Shown here in pieces: positions 7,811 through 13,261 of a stretch of 13,261 nucleotides of DNA (the stretch's first letter is position 1; every line of letters begins with the position of its first letter). Where the stretch lies: the NCBI GenBank assembly GCA_030841965.1, contig JAUUSJ010000118.1, positions 1-13,261 on the forward strand. Direction: 5' to 3'. Source of the DNA: Blautia sp. Its GTDB lineage: Bacteria; Bacillota; Clostridia; Lachnospirales; Lachnospiraceae. A model generated the notes under the pieces. That model was not told where the DNA came from and searched no databases. It saw only the letters and a program-made list of their open reading frames with translations. A program made the position numbers and the translations under genes.

Positions 7811-8272
7811 TTAAATAATTCTATCAAACACTCTCTCTGCTAAATACTTCAACGCGAGAAAGCAGTGCTCATAAATGATTTGGTCCTTTCCATATGGGTC
7901 TGCAATAATACATTCTGGTGCATTTGCAAACTCCTTAATTGTCTCAATCTGTTTTCCCGCTGGCGGATTAAAATTGGCATAGAGCTTTTTCTTCTCATCA
8001 TCCGTAATTGTCAAAATCAAATCACTTTCCTCTATATCCTCCTGCGTAAGTTGCTCAGATTGAAAATTCTTAATGGAATATCCATATTCTCTCACAAGGT
8101 CTGCCGCTTTTGCATTCACTGGCTCTGGAAATAAAACGACCAGCCCTCTTGATACAACTACCGTATCACATTCCTCTCTCTGCCCTATCAACTGATTGAG
8201 TACAACTTCTGCCATAAAACTTTGACAGGTATTATTCGTATCTACAATCGTGATATGTTTATATGTTTCCAA
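7811..8272 (-). CDS. LMW protein-tyrosine/arginine phosphatase homologue lacking catalytic residues
   Basis: The 153-residue protein has the overall shape of the low-molecular-weight phosphatase family (YwlE-like): a P-loop near the N-terminus, the LTQEDIEESDLILTIT block (75-90) and a late DPYG motif (Asp125-Pro126) matching the general acid. The normally invariant loop C-x4-C-R-S here reads VDTNNTCQSFMAE. The nucleophile Cys is Asp11 and the phosphate-binding Arg is Gln17; the second Cys (16) and Thr15 remain. Classical phosphatase chemistry is therefore not expected. The frame is intact, with a TTG start and an AGGAGG seven bases upstream, so it is a maintained gene rather than a pseudogene. 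It could be a binding or regulatory pseudophosphatase. It lies between Sua5 and rpiB. Confidence 0.85.
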   Translation of the reverse strand: METYKHITIVDTNNTCQSFMAEVVLNQLIGQREECDTVVVSRGLVVLFPEPVNAKAADLVREYGYSIKNFQSEQLTQEDIEESDLILTITDDEKKKLYANFNPPAGKQIETIKEFANAPECIIADPYGKDQIIYEHCFLALKYLAERVFDRII

Positions 8273-8284
8273 ACTTTTTCCTCC

Positions 8285-9334
8285 TTATACTCGAATCATT
8301 TGGTAACCTGCAGCTTTTTTTAGGCGATTCATAATAGCCTGTCCAAGCTCCTCCTCCTCAAATGCCTCCGAATAAATATATTGAACATCACTATCATCAA
8401 ACTCTCTCAAAATCCTATATAAATTGGCCGCAATATCTGTATCTTCACCTCTCTTCCCTATATTTTTTATTATTCCAACTGTATAGTCAGGGATATTTTG
8501 CTCTGTGCCGATTACTCCGACATGATATCCCTCTTCTTCTTTTTCTCTGGCGAGTTCATTTATCTTCTTTACAACTTGACTATTCTCACCTTTCACAAGA
8601 TAAAGGTCCGCTTTTGGCGCATAATGCTTATACTTCATACCTGGAGCCTTTGCCTTGATATGCTCTACTCTTCCCTGCGCAGTCAATGCTTTGTCGAGAA
8701 CGACGTTTGGAATGAGCTCTCTTAACATCTCTAATGTGATAAATCCTGGTCTCAAAATGGTAGGAACCTCGGATGTAAAATCTACAATCGTGGACTCAAT
8801 CCCAAGCCCAACTGCTCCTCCATCTATAATCATATCAATTTTGCCATCCATATCCTCAATTACATACTTCGCCGTTGTAGGACTTGGTCTTCCTGACGTA
8901 TTGGCGCTTGGAGCTGCCACACAGACTTGGCTCTCCTTTAATAATCTTCTCGCCACTGGATGAGATGGCATACGAACCGCGACGGTATCTAATCCACCTG
9001 TCGTCTCATACGGAACTTCTTCTTTCTTATCCAAAATAACCGTGAGAGGTCCTGGCCAGAAGGCTCTCATCACCTTGCTTGCCTCCTCAGAAATATGACT
9101 CGCAATCTTATCTAACTGCTCCCAATCCGCTATATGCAAAATAAGCGGATTATCGGATGGTCTTCCCTTCGCCGCATAAATTTTTTTCGATGCGTCCTTA
9201 TTAAATCCATCTGCTCCCAAACCATATACCGTCTCTGTCGGAAATGCAACTAAGCCCCCGAGCTTTAATAACTCCGCGGCTTTACTAATATCGTATTCTT
9301 TTCCTTCTTCTATCTTCAAAATTACTGTGTCCAT
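8285..9334 (-). CDS. Sua5-type L-threonylcarbamoyladenylate synthase
   Basis: Sua5/YwlC makes threonylcarbamoyl-AMP from threonine, bicarbonate and ATP, the first step of the t6A modification at tRNA position 37. The 349-residue protein has the YrdC domain (about 1-210) with FPTETVYGLG (31-40), the KGRPSDNPL motif (Lys56, Arg58) and SANTSG (143-148). A linker with PGMKYKHYAP (231-240) leads to the C-terminal Sua5 domain. Having that extra domain separates it from the short TsaC form. ATG at 9334 follows AAAGGGA. It is the first gene of the minus-strand block, 12 nt ahead of the phosphatase-like gene. Confidence 0.95.
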   Translation of the reverse strand: MDTVILKIEEGKEYDISKAAELLKLGGLVAFPTETVYGLGADGFNKDASKKIYAAKGRPSDNPLILHIADWEQLDKIASHISEEASKVMRAFWPGPLTVILDKKEEVPYETTGGLDTVAVRMPSHPVARRLLKESQVCVAAPSANTSGRPSPTTAKYVIEDMDGKIDMIIDGGAVGLGIESTIVDFTSEVPTILRPGFITLEMLRELIPNVVLDKALTAQGRVEHIKAKAPGMKYKHYAPKADLYLVKGENSQVVKKINELAREKEEEGYHVGVIGTEQNIPDYTVGIIKNIGKRGEDTDIAANLYRILREFDDSDVQYIYSEAFEEEELGQAIMNRLKKAAGYQMIRV

Positions 9335-9366
9335 TAGCGTTCCCTTTCAATTCCCTATTATCTGCT

Positions 9367-9395
9367 TTTATACTTCCCTATCTTTTTCTTGAAAA
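9367..9395 (-). promoter_or_regulatory. Candidate promoter of the sua5-rpiB-atp block
   Basis: On the minus strand TTTTCA (9395-9390) and TATAAA (9372-9367) are separated by 17 nt, about 30 nt before the ATG of the Sua5 gene. The -35 match is only four of six, so this is a moderate call. It would be the outermost promoter for the whole block. Confidence 0.4.
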
Positions 9396-9404
9396 CACTA
9401 TACT

Positions 9405-9523
9405 ATGATGCTGGAGTCAAAAGATATTCTACCCCTTTGATACCGGATTGCTCCGCATATTACTCCCACATCTACGTTTCACTTTGGTCGACGCTAACTG
9501 AGCGTCATTAGCGCCCAGCGCCC
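9405..9523. repeat. Intergenic repeat-like dyads between sua5 and cwlD
   Basis: The 396-nt gap 9335-9730 has no gene. Within it, 9405-9443 is a diverged relative of the hairpin at 10721-10760: both begin ATGATG and share GTCAAAAGA, and both can fold through TCAAAAG pairing with a TTTGA block. Further on, GACGCT and AGCGTC (9490-9495, 9501-9506) form a perfect 6-bp stem. CGCTAA and TTAGCG (9492-9497, 9508-9513) form a competing one, and GCGCCC is repeated at 9511 and 9518. The stretch is richer in GC than its surroundings. It is probably old repetitive intergenic DNA; function unknown. Confidence 0.45.
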
Positions 9524-9622
9524 TCATACTATTATTGCTAAATCTTTTTTATTATATCATTGATTGTACAAAAAAGAAACCATTTTTAGGCAGAATTTTT
9601 TGTATAGACTTTCCTTTCCTTG

Positions 9623-9650
9623 TCATCTTTTTGGCGTTATTCCATATATT
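9623..9650 (+). promoter_or_regulatory. Candidate sporulation sigma-E promoter of cwlD
   Basis: TCATCTT (9623-9629), 13 nt, then CATATATT (9643-9650) fit the Bacillus sigma-E pattern KMATATT / CATACAHT with one mismatch in each half. CwlD is a mother-cell sigma-E gene in Bacillus, so the location makes sense. A sigma-A reading here has poor spacing (19 nt). The spacer is at the short edge of the normal range. Confidence 0.4.
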
Positions 9651-9666
9651 ACTATAAAAGAGGTCA

Positions 9667-9714
9667 TAGTGAGCGGGCTTTCGATAATAAACTCGAAGGA
9701 TAATTTTCTCACTA
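9667..9714 (+). promoter_or_regulatory. Nested hairpin in the cwlD leader
   Basis: TAGTGAG (9667-9673) and CTCACTA (9708-9714) are perfect complements. Inside them CTTTCGA and TCGAAGG form a second 7-bp stem with one wobble. The structure ends 16 nt before the cwlD start, whose ribosome-binding site is weak, so it could influence translation. This is inferred from base pairing only. Confidence 0.35.
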
Positions 9715-9730
9715 AAATTGGGTAAATCAT

Positions 9731-10414
9731 ATGCAAAAATATTTTTTTCCTCTTTTTTGGATTGTTTTTTTAGTGAGCGTTGTTCTATTTCACTATAAGG
9801 ATTCTATTTTTATTTTCTTAAATATGAAAGAGCCTCCAAAACCAGTCATTGTCCTCGATGCCGGTCACGGGGGAAGCGACCCTGGAAAAGTTGGGGTGAA
9901 CGATGCTCTGGAAAAAGATATCAATCTCTCTATTGTAAAAAAATTAAAATATTATCTCGAGAAAAAGAATTTCACAGTAATTTTGACGCGAGATATGGAT
10001 ATTGGATTGTCAGTTCCAGGCAGACCACATACAAAATCTTCTGATTTGCAGGCGAGAAAGGATATTGCTCTTGAAAAAAAGCCAGCTGCTTTTTTGAGTA
10101 TTCACCAAAATAGTTTCCCTGACGAGAGTCAACGGGGAGCACAGGTTTTTTATTATTCTGAGTCAAATGCTGGCGAGGAATTAGCCAAATGCATTCAAAA
10201 GAAATTCATCGAGATGGATTCAACAAATCACAGACAATGTAAGGCAAATTCCGACTATTTTTTGCTCAGGGAAAATCCGTATCCGTCAGTCATTATTGAA
10301 TGCGGTTTTTTGTCTAACAGAATAGAGGCGGATTTACTCACGACGGAGGAATATCAAAAACAAATTGCCTGGAATATTTGTTTAGGGGTGAGCGAATATT
10401 GCCAGACAAAATAG
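9731..10414 (+). CDS. cwlD: N-acetylmuramoyl-L-alanine amidase, CwlD-type
   Basis: A zinc amidase (Amidase_3 family) that cleaves the stem peptide from muramic acid. CwlD acts during sporulation to make muramic-delta-lactam in spore cortex. A single N-terminal anchor (about residues 5-30) is followed by the catalytic domain. The likely zinc ligands and catalytic residues are all present: His46 in LDAGHGGSDPG, Glu61 in ALEKDIN, His125 in SIHQNSFP, and Glu190 in VIIECGFLSN. The 227-residue length and the ECGFLSN ending fit CwlD better than larger autolysins. The ATG at 9731 has only a weak GGGT ahead of it, and an in-frame stop at 9713 limits any upstream start. The gene stands alone, with its own candidate sigma-E promoter and terminator. 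Confidence 0.88.
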   Translation: MQKYFFPLFWIVFLVSVVLFHYKDSIFIFLNMKEPPKPVIVLDAGHGGSDPGKVGVNDALEKDINLSIVKKLKYYLEKKNFTVILTRDMDIGLSVPGRPHTKSSDLQARKDIALEKKPAAFLSIHQNSFPDESQRGAQVFYYSESNAGEELAKCIQKKFIEMDSTNHRQCKANSDYFLLRENPYPSVIIECGFLSNRIEADLLTTEEYQKQIAWNICLGVSEYCQTK

Positions 10415-10457
10415 GTCAGAAATAAAACATAGGGAGATAAAAAGACAGGGATGGAAA

Positions 10458-10513
10458 GGAAAAAAGCAGGATTGTGCTCATAAGGTACAACACCTGCTTT
10501 CTTTTCCGTTTTT
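10458..10513 (+). terminator. Rho-independent terminator after cwlD
   Basis: A stem with arms at 10458-10470 and 10493-10507 (GGAAAA..AAGCAGG pairing with CCTGCTTTCTTTTCC, two-base bulge) is followed by GTTTTT. It starts 43 nt after the cwlD stop codon. Confidence 0.75.
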
Positions 10514-10584
10514 ATCGATTTGTTTGTCTTATGCTTGACGACAAGCAGGCTTTTCATCTGTACAACTGCTTGACGGAGTTTCAT

Positions 10585-10950
10585 AGTAAATATTGAAAAA
10601 TTTATGAGTTTTTTCTATAAAACTTTTGAAAGAATATCATGACTGAGCTAACTGCTCAATAAAATGAAATGGTATTTTCGCTTTATTTTATCTTTAATTT
10701 TATCTTTGCTTTTAGATTACATGATGTTAGGGTCAAAAGACCTTTTGACCCTGGTATCATTACATTGAAATAGTATATAGTTTGAATAAAAGATAGTTTT
10801 ACTGTTATATATATTTTGAGGGATTATCTGTACAATAAATATCATTTTGGTTTATATAAGAATAATATATTAAGAATAATATTAAGATAAAGTGAAAATA
10901 CTTGAATGAAACTATTATGCTGTAAAGGCTTTCATAGTATAAGATAATAA
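10585..10950. other. AT-rich intergenic stretch, no gene seen
   Basis: Apart from the hairpin at 10721-10760, this stretch has no frame with coding character on either strand. It holds a small TGAGC/GCTCA hairpin near 10644, a direct repeat of ATTTTATCTTT near 10685-10708, and low-complexity AATAATATTAAG repeats near 10860-10890. These look like AT-rich drift. Confidence 0.5.
10721..10760. repeat. 40-nt hairpin repeat, AGGGTCAAAAG dyad
   Basis: Two 19-nt arms (10721-10739 and 10742-10760) pair around a 2-nt centre. The inner 11 bp (AGGGTCAAAAG) are perfect, the next three are G-U wobbles in a plus-strand transcript, and the outer ATGAT/ATCAT pair again. No T-run follows, so it is not an ordinary terminator. 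A diverged relative occurs at 9405-9443. It is likely a member of a dispersed short palindromic repeat family. Confidence 0.65.
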
Positions 10951-10959
10951 ATACCAAGA

Positions 10960-11487
10960 TTATAAATTGGTCAATTTGGTATAGTGAACGGATACAATTT
11001 TGCCCTCCTCCTCGACAAAGTCCTTCATATAATTGCTTGTTTCTAGGAGAAGTGACATATCATCTAGGTTTTTTGCATCTACTTTTTCCTTACCAACGAT
11101 AACGGATAGACCCATTTCGTAAAACAGAATCATCTCCTGTCTTGCGACTGATTCTGTCTCCAGGTTTGAGCTACCTCCCTTCGGCTCGAAGTATCATAGA
11201 AAATTTCTTGGCTCTTTGCAGTTTTGAGTGAAATTGTCTAAGGCGTGACTCTGAATTGATGTAACGCCTATATGACTCTGACGACTCCCTCGATCACAGT
11301 AGTGAGGATGCCATAAATTTGTATCAACTGACTGCACGGCTATAGATTTTCTATTGAGTTTTGTGACATATAAAATTAAGAATAGACAGCAAACTGTAAT
11401 TCGTTACTAGTTAAATCCCATGCTATATCATCAAGGGATTCTCTCTAAGATGCACAAAATCCTATTCGTAATAAAGAAATGTCTCAT
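10960..11487 (-). pseudogene. Decayed gene of unknown family between cwlD and mecA
   Basis: Several pieces of a gene survive on the minus strand. An ATG at 11487 with AAAGGAGG just upstream and a good promoter behind it opens an 18-codon frame (MRHFFITNRILCILERIP) and then stops. The next frame continues as LDDIAWDLTSNELQFAVYS before another stop. The middle (about 11160-11340) is broken in all frames, with short inverted pairs such as AGGCGT/ACGCCT. From 11193 to 10960 a frame of 77 codons is open and protein-like. Its last part includes MILFYEMGLSVIVGKEKVDA and NYMKDFVEEEGKIVSVHY, ending in TAA at 10960. The start and end look real while the middle is damaged. I do not recognise the family. 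The 3' piece, from the ATG at 11133, could instead be a small live gene of 57 codons, though its ribosome-binding site is badly spaced. Confidence 0.5.
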
Positions 11488-11526
11488 ATTTCCTCCTTTC
11501 TTTTACATTTCTTGATTACATTTACA

Positions 11527-11555
11527 ATTATATCCAATTTTTGACCGTATTGCAA
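11527..11555 (-). promoter_or_regulatory. Promoter of the decayed minus-strand gene
   Basis: TTGCAA (11555-11550), 17 nt, and a perfect TATAAT (11532-11527) on the minus strand. They lie about 40 nt upstream of the AGGAGG and ATG at 11487. The signals are intact although the gene they serve is broken. Confidence 0.6.
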
Positions 11556-11657
11556 GCTTTTTCTACTTTTTTTAGATTATTTATAAAAAATAAACTAAGA
11601 TTTCATATATTTTTTTAAAAATTTACAAATTCTTCAAAATTTAGTTTCAATAATCTC

Positions 11658-11686
11658 TTTACATGTCTGCAAATAATGATTATACT
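11658..11686 (+). promoter_or_regulatory. Promoter of mecA
   Basis: TTTACA (11658-11663), 17 nt and TATACT (11681-11686) give five of six matches in each sigma-A box. Transcription from about 11693 would leave a leader of roughly 170 nt before mecA. The leader contains small hairpins (TGCCT/AGGCA near 11715-11732, AAGAC/GTCTT near 11765-11780 and AAGTATC/GATACTT at 11812-11842). No known riboswitch pattern was recognised. Confidence 0.55.
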
Positions 11687-11864
11687 ATATATGTGGATTT
11701 ATATCCTCGTAGAGTTGCCTACAAAACAGGCATACCAGTTTATGATAAATCAGCCAAAAGCTCTAAGACCTTTTCGTCTTGGAATAAATGGCAATAAAAG
11801 TAATAAATTACAAGTATCCGAATGTGAACTATCATGATACTTAATAGTAAAGGAAGTGAATTTA

Positions 11865-12626
11865 GTGAGATTAGAAAGAATTAGTGAAAATCAAATTCGT
11901 TGCACTTTAAGCAAGAATGATTTAGAAGATAGAAATCTTTTTATAAATGAATTAGCATATAGTACTGATAAGACAAAAGCCCTATTCCGTGATATGATGC
12001 AGCAGGCTTTTTATGAGCTGGGATTCGACACAGAAGATATCCCTCTGATGATTGAGGCGATTCCGTCCGCTGAGACTCTAGTTTTAGTAATTACAAAGGT
12101 AGAAGACCCAGAAGAATTAGATACCCGCTTCTCCAAGTTCACGAAACCTCAGATTATGGATATCGATTTCAACGACCCAGAGGATGAGGACGAAGACGAA
12201 GAAGACTTTGCCACGATTTACGGCTCTCTCGAGAATGACCTAGATACAAATGATATGACTGAGCAGAATGCATTCTCTAATTTATCTGATTTCTCAGCTG
12301 ACAAAGCTTATAAATCAAATACAATGACTTCTACGTCACAGAAGGTATTTTGTTTCCATGATTTGGATGTGATTATCACTGTCGCTTCTCTTTTACGCAA
12401 CGTCTATCACGAACCGAATCAACTATACAAAGATTCCAAGGAACAATGCTACTACCTTATGCTTCAAAGAGGGTCTCTCACATCAAGTGCTTTTTTGCGC
12501 ATCTGCAACCTAGTTTCAGAGTACGGTGATATCGTATCTTTTACTTATGCTTCTATCTTTTATTTCCAGGAGCATTTCATCGATATAGCAGGTAACTACG
12601 CACTAGAAGCTTTGGCCAAATTATAA
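11865..12626 (+). CDS. mecA: MecA-family adaptor protein
   Basis: MecA adaptors bind ClpC and deliver substrates to the ClpCP protease; in Bacillus this controls ComK. The N-terminal domain (about residues 1-90: RLERISENQIRCTLSKNDLE, then FRDMMQQAFYELGF, IPLMIEAIP and ITKVEDPEELDTRFSKF) matches the Clostridial form. A very acidic linker (DPEDEDEDEED) follows, then a C-terminal ClpC-binding domain from about residue 160. The GTG at 11865 is chosen because VRLERISENQ then aligns with the family start and AGGAAGTG sits at good spacing. The upstream in-frame GTG at 11856 overlaps that ribosome-binding site. The protein is 253 residues and complete. Its targets here are unknown. Confidence 0.88.
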   Translation: MRLERISENQIRCTLSKNDLEDRNLFINELAYSTDKTKALFRDMMQQAFYELGFDTEDIPLMIEAIPSAETLVLVITKVEDPEELDTRFSKFTKPQIMDIDFNDPEDEDEDEEDFATIYGSLENDLDTNDMTEQNAFSNLSDFSADKAYKSNTMTSTSQKVFCFHDLDVIITVASLLRNVYHEPNQLYKDSKEQCYYLMLQRGSLTSSAFLRICNLVSEYGDIVSFTYASIFYFQEHFIDIAGNYALEALAKL

Positions 12627-12717
12627 TAGAACAGTAAAGATAAATTTTAATGCTTAGCCTCACAGTATCGCTCATCTACTCATTCGAGTGATTATCCGTG
12701 AAGGTCTTAATAAAACA

Positions 12718-12763
12718 AAAATCTCGCTGTGCAGAAGTTTTACTTTCCACATAGCGAGATTTT
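12718..12763. terminator. Bidirectional terminator between mecA and the DUF1858 gene
   Basis: AAAATCTCGCTGTG (12718-12731) pairs with CACATAGCGAGATTTT (12748-12763), with a two-base bulge. T-rich sequence follows on the plus strand and A-rich sequence precedes it, so it can stop both convergent transcripts. Confidence 0.8.
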
Positions 12764-12783
12764 ATTTTCCTTTTCTCGAACAT

Positions 12784-12993
12784 TTACTGCGCTTTATTTG
12801 CTAGATACTCATTGATTTTGCTGACAAGCTCATTGCAATCCATTCCATGAACCATAGAAGCTTCCTCTAATGTCTCTCCCTGAGAAGCTGGACAACCGAT
12901 ACAATGCATTCCAGATGCCATTAAAATCGCTGCAATTCCCATATCCACTTGTAAAAGCTCTCCAATTGTCATATCTTTATTCACACTTTGCAT
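12784..12993 (-). CDS. DUF1858 hybrid-cluster-associated redox disulfide protein
   Basis: A 69-residue protein of the DUF1858 type, which is known as a small redox-disulfide domain found next to or fused with hybrid-cluster proteins and other redox enzymes. The conserved core MTIGELLQVDMGIAAILMA is followed by the CIGC motif in GMHCIGCPAS and then GETLEEASMVHGMD, all typical. The two cysteines four positions apart are the likely redox pair. ATG at 12993 follows AGGAGG at good spacing. No hybrid-cluster gene is visible in this window. The exact substrate is unknown. Confidence 0.85.
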   Translation of the reverse strand: MQSVNKDMTIGELLQVDMGIAAILMASGMHCIGCPASQGETLEEASMVHGMDCNELVSKINEYLANKAQ

Positions 12994-13062
12994 TTTATAT
13001 ACCTCCTATAAGATTTTTAAATTCATTATGCAAACTTTGTACTCAAACCGAAGTTTGGTATC

Positions 13063-13091
13063 ATTATAGTATATCCCCATTCAAAATACAA
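13063..13091 (-). promoter_or_regulatory. Promoter of the DUF1858 gene
   Basis: On the minus strand TTGTAT (13091-13086), 17 nt and a perfect TATAAT (13068-13063), about 70 nt before the start codon. The leader can form a CAAAC-TTCG-GTTTG hairpin and an alternative AAACTT/AAGTTT pairing; significance unknown. Confidence 0.6.
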
Positions 13092-13105
13092 GATATTTAT
13101 TTCAC

Positions 13106-13124
13106 TCATGATACTTTATCATGA
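13106..13124. promoter_or_regulatory. Palindromic operator candidate upstream of the DUF1858 promoter
   Basis: TCATGATACTTTATCATGA is a perfect 8-bp dyad around a 3-nt centre. It is centred about 60 bp upstream of the predicted transcription start, a position used by CRP/FNR-type activators. Eleven of its bases (TCATGATACTT) also occur at 11832-11842 in the mecA leader. The binding protein is unknown. Confidence 0.4.
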
Positions 13125-13173
13125 ATAGCGTAAAATTTTTGTTAGTTGGAGTATTTTGGTGTGGAGAGGGGTG

Positions 13174-13222
13174 GACGCTAAGAGAGAAATAAGAGGGGAA
13201 ATGGGGACAGACGCTAAGAGAG
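13174..13222. repeat. Direct repeat GACGCTAAGAGAG, two copies
   Basis: The 13-mer GACGCTAAGAGAG occurs at 13174-13186 and 13210-13222, 36 bp apart. The second lies within the right-end repeat. GACGCTAA alone also occurs at 9490-9497. Confidence 0.6.
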
Positions 13223-13261
13223 GAGGCAGGTATATGCCCCTCAAACACGTTCGTTCCCACG
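13193..13261. repeat. Terminal repeat, right copy
   Basis: This is the partner of the repeat at 29-100 in opposite orientation. The last 20 bases (13242-13261) are identical to the complement of 29-48, and the inner part matches in blocks. The copy runs into the window edge, so its true length is unknown. Confidence 0.6.

Noticed and set aside
9397..9420. TTGACT followed by TATAGT upstream of sua5 on the minus strand
   Set aside because: The two boxes are only 12 nt apart, too close for a sigma-A promoter, and they lie inside a repeat-like dyad.
10354..10584. 76-codon minus-strand frame over the cwlD end and its terminator
   Set aside because: No ribosome-binding site; it runs antisense through the cwlD 3' end and the terminator stem, so it is best explained as a chance frame.
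11160..11340. Possible small mobile element breaking the decayed gene
   Set aside because: Short inverted pairs are present, but no clear element ends or target-site duplication could be identified.
11663..11837. Two short plus-strand frames (44 and 48 codons) before mecA
   Set aside because: Neither has a ribosome-binding site; the first begins within the predicted -35 box and the second at the predicted transcript start. Kept only as a question under the mecA leader.
1..13261. CRISPR array, insertion sequence, tRNA or rRNA genes
   Set aside because: No regularly spaced repeats, transposase-like frame, cloverleaf or rRNA-like sequence was found.

Overview
The window looks like a piece of chromosome from a low-GC, anaerobic, spore-forming Firmicute, most likely a member of Lachnospiraceae. 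That placement rests on protein style (the MecA-, AtpZ- and DUF1858-type proteins), Gram-positive ribosome-binding sites, a CwlD-type spore-cortex amidase and AT-rich intergenic DNA. No database search was possible, so the genus is left open.

Positions about 206-9334 are one long minus-strand gene block with gaps of at most about 40 nt or short overlaps, apart from 133 nt between atpB and atpE. In transcription order it runs: Sua5-type threonylcarbamoyl-AMP synthase (tRNA t6A), a low-molecular-weight phosphatase homologue that has lost its catalytic residues, rpiB, two small membrane proteins (AtpZ-like and AtpI-like), then the complete F1Fo ATP synthase set atpB-E-F-H-A-G-D-C, closed by a Rho-independent terminator. 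A good sigma-A-type promoter lies between atpB and atpE. The c subunit carries a sodium-binding residue set in the same numbering as the known Na+ c-rings, so the enzyme is predicted to be Na+-coupled.

Positions 9335-9730 are intergenic, with repeat-like dyads and a candidate sporulation sigma-E promoter. This promoter would read into a plus-strand cwlD-type amidase (9731-10414), which ends in a clear terminator. From 10415 to 11864 there is no intact gene. This stretch holds a near-perfect 40-nt hairpin repeat, and a decayed minus-strand gene that keeps its promoter, ribosome-binding site, first codons and a 3' coding piece. It also holds a divergent promoter with a long leader for the plus-strand mecA-type adaptor gene (11865-12626).

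A bidirectional terminator separates mecA from a minus-strand DUF1858 small redox protein (12784-12993). That gene has a recognisable promoter and a 19-nt palindrome just upstream of it. The two ends of the window carry diverged copies of one roughly 70-bp repeat in opposite orientation, with a 20-bp identical core. No IS element, transposase, CRISPR array, tRNA or rRNA was seen.
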